Translations under genes and position numbers: made by a program
In this document: in pieces, positions 1 through 5,281 of the stretch
How the letters are laid out: each line of letters begins with the position of its first letter
Numbering within the stretch: the first letter of the stretch is position 1
Notes under the pieces: generated by a model
Seen by the model: the letters and a program-made list of their open reading frames with translations, nothing else
Database searches by the model: none
Told to the model about the DNA's origin: nothing
Assembly: GCA_050049775.1 (NCBI GenBank)
Contig: JASFVP010000098.1
Location: forward strand, 1-5,281
DNA: 5,281 bases
Origin: JABDQZ01 sp050049775
Lineage (GTDB): Bacteria; Pseudomonadota; Gammaproteobacteria; Chromatiales; Chromatiaceae
Reading direction: 5' to 3'

Positions 1-156
1 GCTTTGGCCGGCAAAAACCGGCCCCCTCTCCCCTGAGGGGAGAGGGTTGGGGTGAGGGGGATGTTCAACGTTATTCAACCCTCACCCTGGCCCTCTCCCA
101 AGCTTGGGAGAGGGGATAGTCGGCTGAATGATCGACCAATCCGGCTGGAGTATTCA
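1..156. repeat. Composite palindromic repeat, copy 1 (REP/BIME-like), left end cut by the window edge
   Basis: Two REP-like palindromes lie head to head. The first pairs CCCTCTCCCC (24-33) with GGGGAGAGGG (37-46) and is followed by GGGTGAGGG (50-58). The second is its inverted counterpart: CCCTCACCC (79-87), then a perfect 12-bp-arm palindrome (91-102 with 103-114) centred on AAGCTT. A small hairpin, GGCCGG/CCGGCC (6-11 with 18-23), precedes them. The right tail has TCGACCAATCCGGCT (132-146) followed by GGAGTATTCA (147-156). Every one of these blocks except the small 6-23 hairpin recurs in the same order and orientation in the copy at about 4626-4813, which defines it as a repeat family. Similar CCCTCTCCC/GGGTGAGGG repeats are, from memory, widespread in proteobacterial genomes. 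It is non-coding. Confidence 0.85.
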
Positions 157-331
157 CAACCCATCTTTCTTTTCATATCACAAGCTGCAACAAACTGCTG
201 AAGCCGTTTCGTCGGCAGGCTTTGTGTTGCCGAATGAGCGCAAGTATTTTTCTTACGATTCAATAAGCTCTTTCATCATTACCGCAAGCTATCGTCGAGT
301 TTGATAAAAACAATTATCTAGCCACAACTTA
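157..331. other. Gene-free AT-rich stretch upstream of katG
   Basis: I find no credible gene here. The only ATG-started frame of note, at about 229-261, is around ten codons long. Base composition drops sharply compared with the flanking repeat and katG, as expected of a regulatory spacer. An inverted repeat, GATAA (303-307) with TTATC (314-318), lies just upstream of the katG control region. Together with copy 1 of the repeat this makes a gene-free interval of 392 bp. Confidence 0.6.
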
Positions 332-346
332 ATAGACTATAACTAT
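332..346. promoter_or_regulatory. Candidate OxyR half-site upstream of katG
   Basis: The sequence ATAGACTATAACTAT fits the ATAG-N7-CTAT pattern of an OxyR half-site exactly, including the preferred A inside the spacer. The full OxyR site has two such half-sites separated by 7 bp. The expected upstream partner (310-324) and downstream partner (from 354) are poor matches, so only one half is convincing. It abuts the TTGACA box at 346-351, the position from which OxyR usually activates. Finding it directly upstream of katG, a classic OxyR target, supports the call. Binding is inferred. Confidence 0.5.
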
Positions 347-374
347 TGACACAAGGCAGAACAAACACGATTAC
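346..374 (+). promoter_or_regulatory. Candidate sigma-70 promoter of katG (-35 TTGACA, weak -10)
   Basis: A perfect -35 box, TTGACA, lies at 346-351. With a 17-bp spacer the -10 position falls on GATTAC (369-374), which matches the consensus at only three of six positions. A weak -10 is tolerable for an activator-dependent promoter. The start of transcription would be near 381, giving a very short leader that already contains the ribosome binding site, which is a weakness of this reading. The alternative -10 is TATAAC (338-343), inside the OxyR-like half-site, but it has no good -35 box. Confidence 0.35.
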
Positions 375-392
375 AACAGAGGAGAAATCGTC

Positions 393-2576
393 ATGGCTGA
401 TACAGGCAAGTGCCCGTTCCACCACGCCGCAGGTGGTGGCACATCAAACCGGGACTGGTGGCCCAACCAGTTAAACCTGGATATTTTGCGGCAACATTCA
501 TCCAAATCCGATCCGATGGATGCGGATTTCAATTACGCGGAAGAATTCAAGAGTCTCGATCTGGATGCGGTCAAGCAAGACCTGCATGCATTAATGACCG
601 ATTCGCAGGACTGGTGGCCGGCGGATTACGGCCACTACGGTCCGATGTTCATTCGTATGGCGTGGCACAGTGCCGGCACCTACCGCATGGGCGACGGCCG
701 TGGTGGTGGCGGGACCGGCAACCAGCGTTTTGCACCGGTCAACAGCTGGCCCGATAACGTCAACCTGGACAAGGCGCGTCGGCTGCTGTGGCCGATCAAA
801 CAGAAATACGGCCGCAAGATTTCCTGGGCCGACCTGCTGATTCTTACCGGCAACGTGGCGCTGGAATCGATGGGCTTCAAGACCTTCGGTTTCGCCGGCG
901 GCCGTGAAGACATCTGGGAGCCGGAAAAAGACATCTACTGGGGTCACGAGGAAACCTGGCTGGAAGACAAGCGTTATTCCGGCGACCACGATGAGCTGGA
1001 AAACCCGCTCGCTGCGGTGCAGATGGGTCTGATCTATGTGAACCCGGAAGGACCGAACGGCAACCCGGACCCGGTCGCCGCCGGCCGCGATGTACGCGAG
1101 ACCTTCGCGCGCATGGCGATGAACGATTACGAGACAGTCGCGCTCACCGCTGGCGGGCACACCTTTGGTAAATGCCACGGCGCCGGTGATGCCGCACTGG
1201 TTGGTCCGGAGCCGGAAGCGGCTTCCATCGAGCAGCAGGGCTTTGGCTGGATCAGCAGCCATGCCAGCGGCAAGGGCGGCGACCAGATCGGCAGCGGCCT
1301 GGAAGGTTCGTGGACACCGACGCCGACGAAATGGGACATGACTTACCTGGACATGCTGTTCGATAACGAGTGGGAACTGGTGAAAAGCCCGGCGGGAGCC
1401 TGGCAGTGGACACCGAAAGAAGCCACCGACAGTAATCAGGCACCGGCGGCTGAAGACGCCTCGCAAAAACGGCCGATCATCATGACGGCCGCGGACATGG
1501 CGATGCGCATGGACCCGATCTATGAACCGATCGCACGGCATTTTCGTGAGAATCCGGAAGAGTTCGCCGATGCCTTTGCACGCGCCTGGTTCAAGCTGAC
1601 GCATCGCGACATGGGACCGCGTGCACGTTACCTTGGCCCGGAAGTGCCGGCCGAAGAACTGCTGTGGCAGGACCCGATTCCGGAAGTGGATCATGCGCTG
1701 ATCGATGACAACGACATCGCCGATCTCAAGGGCAAGGTGCTGGCCTCCGGTCTGTCGATTGGCGAACTGGTTTCCACTGCCTGGGCGTCGGCTTCAACCT
1801 TCCGTGGTTCCGATATGCGTGGTGGCGCCAATGGCGCACGCATCCGGCTGGAGCCACAGAAGGATTGGGAAGTCAACCAGCCGGAGCAACTGGCGAAAGT
1901 GTTGCAGACTCTGGAAACCATTCAGGGCGACTTCAACAGTGCACAATCCGGTGGCAAGAAAGTATCCCTGGCTGACCTGATTGTATTGGCCGGTTGTGCC
2001 GGTGTTGAACAGGCGGCGAAGACTGCCGGTATGAATGTGACCGTGCCGTTCTCTCCCGGTCGTATGGACGCTTCAGTGGAACAGACCGACGTGGAATCAT
2101 TCGAAGTGCTGGAACCACTCGCCGATGGTTTTCGCAATTACCAGAAGAGTAAATACGCCTGCTCGGCCGAGGAGTTGCTGCTGGACAAGGCGCAATTGCT
2201 GACACTGACGCCGCCGGAAGTGACGGTGCTCATGGGAGGCATGCGTGTGCTCAACACCAACTACGGCCAGACCCGGCATGGTGTTTTCACCGATCGTCCC
2301 GAAACGCTGAGCAATGACTTCTTCGTCAACCTGCTCGACATGGGCACGGTGTGGAAAGCCACCTCTGCCGATGAGGATCTGTTTGAGGGCAGCGACCGCA
2401 AGACCGGCAAGCCAAAATGGACCGCCACCCGGGTTGACCTGGTGTTCGGTTCCAATTCCGAGTTGCGTGCTCTGGCGGAAGTCTATGCCACAGCCGACGC
2501 GCAGGAGAAGTTCGTCAAAGACTTCATCGCCGCCTGGAACAAGGTGATGAACCTGGATCGGTTTGACCTGAGCTGA
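393..2576 (+). CDS. katG: Catalase-peroxidase KatG (hydroperoxidase I)
   Basis: Bifunctional haem b enzyme of class I peroxidases that disproportionates H2O2 and oxidises small donors; with no signal peptide it should be cytosolic. The 727 residues match the usual family length, so the gene is complete. The N-terminal haem domain (about 30-420) has the distal triad R88, W91, H92 in GPMFIRMAWHSAGTYR. The KatG-specific Met-Tyr-Trp crosslink residues W91, Y215 (LIYVNPEG) and M241 are present. The proximal triad is H256 (TAGGHTFGKCHGAG), W307 and D368, and R405 matches the mobile arginine. Residues from about 430 on form the haem-free C-terminal domain, which keeps the typical STAWASASTFRGSDMRGGAN stretch. 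The start is fixed by AGGAG (380-384), 8 bp before ATG. The gene is monocistronic: a candidate OxyR site lies upstream and a strong terminator downstream. No key residue is missing. Confidence 0.98.
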   Translation: MADTGKCPFHHAAGGGTSNRDWWPNQLNLDILRQHSSKSDPMDADFNYAEEFKSLDLDAVKQDLHALMTDSQDWWPADYGHYGPMFIRMAWHSAGTYRMGDGRGGGGTGNQRFAPVNSWPDNVNLDKARRLLWPIKQKYGRKISWADLLILTGNVALESMGFKTFGFAGGREDIWEPEKDIYWGHEETWLEDKRYSGDHDELENPLAAVQMGLIYVNPEGPNGNPDPVAAGRDVRETFARMAMNDYETVALTAGGHTFGKCHGAGDAALVGPEPEAASIEQQGFGWISSHASGKGGDQIGSGLEGSWTPTPTKWDMTYLDMLFDNEWELVKSPAGAWQWTPKEATDSNQAPAAEDASQKRPIIMTAADMAMRMDPIYEPIARHFRENPEEFADAFARAWFKLTHRDMGPRARYLGPEVPAEELLWQDPIPEVDHALIDDNDIADLKGKVLASGLSIGELVSTAWASASTFRGSDMRGGANGARIRLEPQKDWEVNQPEQLAKVLQTLETIQGDFNSAQSGGKKVSLADLIVLAGCAGVEQAAKTAGMNVTVPFSPGRMDASVEQTDVESFEVLEPLADGFRNYQKSKYACSAEELLLDKAQLLTLTPPEVTVLMGGMRVLNTNYGQTRHGVFTDRPETLSNDFFVNLLDMGTVWKATSADEDLFEGSDRKTGKPKWTATRVDLVFGSNSELRALAEVYATADAQEKFVKDFIAAWNKVMNLDRFDLS

Positions 2577-2605
2577 GCGGCAGTAAATAAAACCTGAGGT
2601 GAATG

Positions 2606-2639
2606 CGGCGTTCCAGATCAGTCTGGAACGCCGTTTTTT
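2606..2639 (+). terminator. Intrinsic terminator of katG
   Basis: A perfect 12-bp stem pairs CGGCGTTCCAGA (2606-2617) with TCTGGAACGCCG (2622-2633) across a TCAG tetraloop, followed at once by six T residues (2634-2639). It begins 30 bp after the katG stop codon. This textbook Rho-independent terminator should uncouple katG from the downstream gene. Confidence 0.95.
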
Positions 2640-2725
2640 ATGGGGAACAAAATGGATTGAGTGAAAATATCGGGTCAGCGTGCCGGTACCTGCTAGCCTA
2701 TAGGTCAGGCCCGACATTGTTGAGT

Positions 2726-3331
2726 ATGAAGATCATGCAAATACCCGGTTACCGCTTCGCAGCAGCAATATGCACTGCAGTTCTGCTGAGTTTCGTTCTG
2801 CCAGACATCGCCAATGCGAGTGACCAGCTGTGGGAAGCGCTTAAAAAAGGCGGCAAGGTGGTGTTGATGCGTCATGCGCCGGTGCAGCGTGGCGCCGGAA
2901 AGGGCAATTCATTATTACGTGATCCGACCTGCAAGCGCGAAAGAAATCTTTCCGAACAGGGCCGGCGTGATGCCGGGAGCGTTGGCTACAGATTCCGGCA
3001 ACATGACATACCCATAGCCAAAGTTCTGCATAGTCCTTTTTGTCGGACGACAGACACAGCCAGTATAGCTTTTGGTAAGGCGTCTCCCGTGGAATACCTG
3101 TCATTATTGGAAATTCTTGAGCCTGATGTAGCGGCAAAGCAGACAGAGACATTGAATCAGGTTATCGGTTCTTATGCCGGTGCGGGCAATCTCGTGCTGG
3201 TCACACATGAGCCCAATATCAACGCGGTTTCCTTTGAACTCATGAAGCACCTGGATATTCTGGTGATCGATCCCAAGGGTGGCGATGAGTTTGAGGAACT
3301 GGGTGTTATCAGGTTTTCCGAGCAGGAATAA
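2726..3331 (+). CDS. Exported histidine phosphatase family protein (phosphoglycerate mutase-like)
   Basis: A 201-residue protein of the histidine phosphatase superfamily (branch 1, PF00300 type). The catalytic motif is LMRHAP with R49 and the phospho-accepting H50. The second arginine is R107 in SPFCRTTDTA, and the second histidine is H161 in LVTHEPN. DPTCKRERNLSEQGRRDA (66-83) is typical of a small bacterial subgroup. Residues 1-31 look like a Sec signal peptide: positive start, hydrophobic stretch about 11-25, and an ANA cleavage site before S32. A periplasmic phosphomonoesterase is likely, with substrate unknown. The open frame extends back to 2603, but that would run through the katG terminator and bury the signal peptide, so I start at 2726. 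The ribosome binding site is weak: an in-frame TTG at 2717 has AGG 7 bp upstream, and ATG 2735 is also possible. No promoter is obvious. Confidence 0.88.
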   Translation: MKIMQIPGYRFAAAICTAVLLSFVLPDIANASDQLWEALKKGGKVVLMRHAPVQRGAGKGNSLLRDPTCKRERNLSEQGRRDAGSVGYRFRQHDIPIAKVLHSPFCRTTDTASIAFGKASPVEYLSLLEILEPDVAAKQTETLNQVIGSYAGAGNLVLVTHEPNINAVSFELMKHLDILVIDPKGGDEFEELGVIRFSEQE

Positions 3332-3388
3332 ACCCGCATCTGGCTAAAACGGCCACACAGTTGTATTACGCTGATCCGGCCAGAATAA

Positions 3389-3416
3389 TTGACACCTTGT
3401 TTTTAATAGTTGAAAT
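3389..3416 (+). promoter_or_regulatory. Candidate promoter of the DUF1772-SDR operon
   Basis: A perfect -35 hexamer, TTGACA, lies at 3389-3394. A 16-bp spacer leads to TGAAAT (3411-3416), matching the -10 consensus at four of six positions. The predicted transcript start is about 30 bp before the ATG at 3457. No convincing terminator separates it from the preceding phosphatase gene, so some read-through is possible. Confidence 0.4.
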
Positions 3417-3456
3417 TGGGTCGCAATTATTTTCGCGCGACTGACAGGAAGGCTTT

Positions 3457-3954
3457 ATGGCATCCGTTGATCATCTGCTGCTGCCTTTGACTTTTGTTGC
3501 TTTGCTCGGCTCTGGCTTGATGGCGGGTCTTTTCTTTGTCTTTTCTGTCGCTGTCATGAAGGGCTTTTCCCGACTGCCTGTACATGAAGGTATTGCGGCC
3601 ATGCAATCCATCAATGTGGCGATCATCAATCCGGTCTTTTTTCTGGTTTTCTTCGGCACGGCGGCGAGTTGTGCGGCCGTTGTCGTTGTTACGATGATGC
3701 GTTGGGGAGAGCCCGGAAACACCGACCTGATGCTCGGTGGTGCGCTTTATCTTATCGGTGGCTTTCTGGTCACTCTTATCTTTAACGTGCCGAGAAACAA
3801 GTTGCTGGGGGCGGTATCGCCAACAGATCCGGACAGCGTTCACCTGTGGTCTGATTATCTTGACCAATGGACACGCTGGAATCACGTCAGAACAATTGCT
3901 TCGCTTGCGGCGCTGGCATTTCTGAGTATCGGTTTGTGTCAGTTAAGGCTATGA
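3457..3954 (+). CDS. DUF1772 (anthrone oxygenase-like) integral membrane protein
   Basis: A 165-residue protein with about four membrane segments (roughly 7-33, 54-80, 91-111 and 144-162). The features fit DUF1772 (PF08592): GLFFVFSVAVMKGFSRLP near the N-terminus, GIAAMQSINVAIINPVFF, a short FNVPRN loop (109-114) and the C-terminal WTRWNHVRTIAS block (138-149). The family is named for fungal anthrone oxygenases, but most bacterial members have no proven reaction, so an oxygenase role here is only suggested. The length is normal. The start is supported by AGGAAGG (3446-3452) just ahead of the ATG. It precedes an NAD(P)-binding SDR gene by 24 bp, probably as an operon, which hints at a redox function at the inner membrane. 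Family assignment is fairly sure and function is not. Confidence 0.85.
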   Translation: MASVDHLLLPLTFVALLGSGLMAGLFFVFSVAVMKGFSRLPVHEGIAAMQSINVAIINPVFFLVFFGTAASCAAVVVVTMMRWGEPGNTDLMLGGALYLIGGFLVTLIFNVPRNKLLGAVSPTDPDSVHLWSDYLDQWTRWNHVRTIASLAALAFLSIGLCQLRL

Positions 3955-3978
3955 CCTGGCTATAAGGATAACAATACT

Positions 3979-4602
3979 ATGAAACTGCTTATCTTTGGTT
4001 CAACCGGTAGTGTTGGTCGCCAGGTTGTTAAACAGGCGCTCGAGCAGGGCCATACGGTGACCGCATTCACACGTGATGCTGCCATGCTGGGCATCCAGCA
4101 CGACAACTTGCAGTTTGCACAGGGTGACGTCCTGGATGCCGTTTCGGTCGAACAGGCTGTGCAGGGGCAGGATGCGGTGTTGTGTTCCATCGGTGCCGGG
4201 CGTAACGGTGGTATCCGCTCCGCAGGTACGGAAAATATCATCAGTGCTATGGAGAAGGCGGGTGTGCGGCGTTTCATCTGCCAGTCCACGCTTGGTGTCG
4301 GCGACAGCTGGCACAATCTCAACTTCCTCTGGAAGTACATCATGTTCGGACTGCTGTTGCGCCCGGCGTATGACGACCATGTCCGCCAGGAAGAGCATGT
4401 CAAAAATAGTAGCCTCGACTGGACCATTGTACGTCCTGGCGCATTTACCGATGGTGAACGCACCGGCCAGTATCGGCATGGCTTCCCCGGTTCCGACAAG
4501 ACGACACAGCTGAAAATATCGCGCGCCGATGTGGCGGACTTTATGTTGAAACAGCTGAGTGACGACAGCTATCTGCACATGACGCCGGCGCTGTCGTATT
4601 GA
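3979..4602 (+). CDS. NAD(P)-binding atypical SDR, biliverdin/flavin reductase B-like
   Basis: A 207-residue soluble Rossmann-fold protein of the atypical short-chain dehydrogenase group (NAD(P)H-binding, NmrA/BVR-B-like). The nucleotide loop is GSTGSVG (7-13) after the first strand KLLIF. R32 following the second strand (AFTRD) favours NADPH. GDVLD (49-53), VRRFICQST (97-104), the VRPG segment (151-154) and ISRADVADFML (180-190) match the layout of biliverdin reductase B/flavin reductase proteins. No classical YxxxK catalytic pair is seen, as usual in this group. The true substrate cannot be read from the sequence: quinone, flavin or other small carbonyl compounds are possible. The start is set by AAGGA (3964-3968), 10 bp from ATG. 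It is the second gene of a likely operon with the DUF1772 protein. The C-terminus is complete. Confidence 0.9.
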   Translation: MKLLIFGSTGSVGRQVVKQALEQGHTVTAFTRDAAMLGIQHDNLQFAQGDVLDAVSVEQAVQGQDAVLCSIGAGRNGGIRSAGTENIISAMEKAGVRRFICQSTLGVGDSWHNLNFLWKYIMFGLLLRPAYDDHVRQEEHVKNSSLDWTIVRPGAFTDGERTGQYRHGFPGSDKTTQLKISRADVADFMLKQLSDDSYLHMTPALSY

Positions 4603-4625
4603 TATAAAGTCACCAACAGGGGGCA

Positions 4626-4813
4626 GTAAATTCCACGGCTTCAGCCGGCATAAACTGTCCCCCTCTCCCCTTGGGGAGAGGGTTGGGGTGAGGGGGATAT
4701 GTTCAGTGTCCTCCAACCCTCACCCTGGCCCTCTCCCAAGTATGGGAGAGGGTCGATCAATCCGGCTTTCAGTCGTAATTTGAAGCCACCGGCTTTAACC
4801 GGTGGAGTATTCA
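4626..4813. repeat. Composite palindromic repeat, copy 2 (REP/BIME-like, possibly a MITE or PATE)
   Basis: Same orientation and build as copy 1. CCCTCTCCCC (4661-4670) pairs with GGGGAGAGGG (4673-4682), followed by GGGTGAGGG (4686-4694). The inverted unit has CCCTCACCC (4717-4725) and CCCTCTCCC (4729-4737) paired with GGGAGAGGG (4744-4752). The two core arms differ from copy 1 at only about three positions, while the linker between them is diverged. The left edge has a hairpin, CGGCT/AGCCG (4636-4647). The right tail is TCGATCAATCCGGCT (4753-4767), then 36 bp absent from copy 1, then GGAGTATTCA (4804-4813). The outer edges form an imperfect inverted repeat (4626-4648 against 4789-4813). It sits between convergent genes and may help end transcription from either side. 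The exact borders are inferred. Confidence 0.8.
4783..4813. mobile_element. Possible IS200/IS605-type right-end remnant (hairpin plus GGAGTATTCA)
   Basis: A 7-bp stem pairs CCACCGG (4786-4792) with CCGGTGG (4799-4805) around the loop CTTTAA, preceded by GAAG and followed by AGTATTCA. From memory, right ends of IS200/IS605 elements, including TnpB-coding ones, commonly carry a hairpin of the form GAAGCC...CGGCTTTAgCCG...GG followed by a short TTCA-like cleavage motif. No TnpA or TnpB coding sequence is present in the window, so at most this is an end remnant or a transposase-less derivative. It has no T-run and is a poor intrinsic terminator on either strand. This call rests on resemblance only. 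Confidence 0.3.
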
Positions 4814-4820
4814 GACGAAG

Positions 4821-5281
4821 TCAGCGAAGGTTTTGCAATTGCCGGTCATGCCAACGGCTTAGGGTCAGCAATGCCACAATTGCACCGAACAGTGCATAGG
4901 CCATGTCGCTTTGCGTGTCCCACTCATATCCCTGGGTGCCGAGGAAGGCTTCCGCGGCGGTTTCGCTGAGCAGCGCGACAAACCATTCGATCATTTCGTA
5001 AAACGCACTGAACGCCAGACACACCGAGACAATAAACAGGTTGCGCCAGCCGGCGGTGCTGACCACGTTCAGGCGCAGCAGAATCTCGCGCGCCAGAATC
5101 GCCGGCACAAAGCCCTGCATGAAATGGCCGAGCTTGTCGTAGTTGTTGCGCTCAAAACCGAACCAGGGCTTGATCCAGTCAAACAGCGGCACTTCGGCAT
5201 AGGTATAGTGCCCACCGACCATGAGCACAATGCAATGCAGCAGGATCAACACATACAGCAGGCCGGTCAGGCGGAAACTCA
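4821..5281 (-). CDS. DUF2238 (YjdF-like) inner-membrane protein, partial, N-terminus beyond window
   Basis: The reading frame is open from the right edge to the TGA at 4821-4823, giving 152 visible residues. GTG at 5252 could be an internal start, but the preceding frame (SFRLTGLLY) continues a membrane segment. Family members such as E. coli YjdF are about 200 residues, so roughly the first 50 are probably missing. Family features, in order from the first visible residue, are a membrane segment ending in GGHYTYAEVP, the RNNYDKLGHFMQGF block, a second segment leading into AFYEMIEWF, and FLGTQGYEWDTQSDMAYALFGA, followed by a final membrane segment and a basic tail. Conserved His, Glu and Asp residues lie next to the membrane. 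The biochemical role of DUF2238 is unknown to me. It is convergent with the SDR gene. Confidence 0.88.
   Translation of the reverse strand, partial: SFRLTGLLYVLILLHCIVLMVGGHYTYAEVPLFDWIKPWFGFERNNYDKLGHFMQGFVPAILAREILLRLNVVSTAGWRNLFIVSVCLAFSAFYEMIEWFVALLSETAAEAFLGTQGYEWDTQSDMAYALFGAIVALLTLSRWHDRQLQNLR

Noticed and set aside
1..115. CRISPR-like repeated palindromes
   Set aside because: Only two inverted units are present, with no regular array of direct repeats and unique spacers and no cas genes. The structure is REP/BIME-like.
199..222. Small stem AAGCC/GGCTT in the katG leader
   Set aside because: It has a five-base stem with a long loop and no T-run. It is compatible with chance and has no clear counterpart in copy 2 of the repeat.
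75..263. Small - strand frame within repeat copy 1 and the katG leader
   Set aside because: The C-terminal third is translated palindromic repeat, and there is no ribosome binding site or homology that I recognise.
591..1694. Long open frame on the - strand inside katG (367 codons)
   Set aside because: It is exactly antisense to highly conserved katG sequence. The translation has no recognisable domain and is rich in Arg, His and Val, as expected for a mirror frame of GC-rich coding DNA.
2657..2703. Possible promoter of the histidine phosphatase (TTGAGT, CCTATAGG)
   Set aside because: The spacing between the boxes is far outside the sigma-70 range and neither box matches well.
2097..2717. 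Open frame on the - strand across the katG 3' end and terminator
   Set aside because: It is antisense to katG and runs through the intrinsic terminator hairpin. No ribosome binding site or domain is seen.
3336..3356. Possible terminator after the histidine phosphatase
   Set aside because: TGGC and GCCA can pair over only 4 bp and no T-run follows, so it is too weak to call.
4000..4716. Open frame on the - strand opposite the SDR gene (238 codons)
   Set aside because: Its N-terminus is translated repeat DNA (a PLTPTLSPRGEG-type peptide, a familiar artefact of this repeat) and the rest is antisense to the SDR gene.
4699..4899. Small + strand frame through repeat copy 2 into the DUF2238 gene
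   Set aside because: It consists of translated repeat followed by sequence antisense to the DUF2238 reading frame.

Overview
The window looks like ordinary chromosome of a free-living proteobacterium. The gammaproteobacterial style of the proteins, AGGA-type ribosome binding sites and GC-rich coding sequence between AT-richer spacers fit this, but the species cannot be named from the sequence. There are five protein genes. Four are on the + strand: katG, an exported histidine phosphatase, a DUF1772 membrane protein and an NAD(P)-binding SDR. One partial gene of the DUF2238 (YjdF-like) membrane family is on the - strand and runs off the right edge.

Layout. Positions 1-156 hold a GC-rich composite palindromic repeat. 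Positions 157-392 are an AT-rich, gene-free leader with a candidate OxyR half-site next to a TTGACA box. A complete katG (393-2576) follows and is closed by a very strong intrinsic terminator (2606-2639). The histidine phosphatase (2726-3331) is therefore transcriptionally separate from katG. After a 125-bp spacer with its own TTGACA box comes a probable two-gene operon (3457-3954 and 3979-4602, 24 bp apart). A second copy of the composite repeat (about 4626-4813), in the same orientation as the first, fills the gap between the SDR gene and the convergent DUF2238 gene (4821-5281).

How the genes work together. KatG is a cytosolic peroxide-detoxifying enzyme, and its upstream region is compatible with peroxide control by OxyR. 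The DUF1772-SDR pair could form a small redox module, but the substrate is unknown. No pathway links all the genes, and I see no defence system, CRISPR array, tRNA, rRNA or intact transposase.

The most interesting material is non-coding. Two directly repeated composite elements flank a block of about 4.5 kb. Each is made of two head-to-head REP-like palindromes. The right copy also ends in a hairpin plus GGAGTATTCA that resembles the right end of IS200/IS605-type elements, so these could be non-autonomous, transposase-less mobile elements. That reading is inference.
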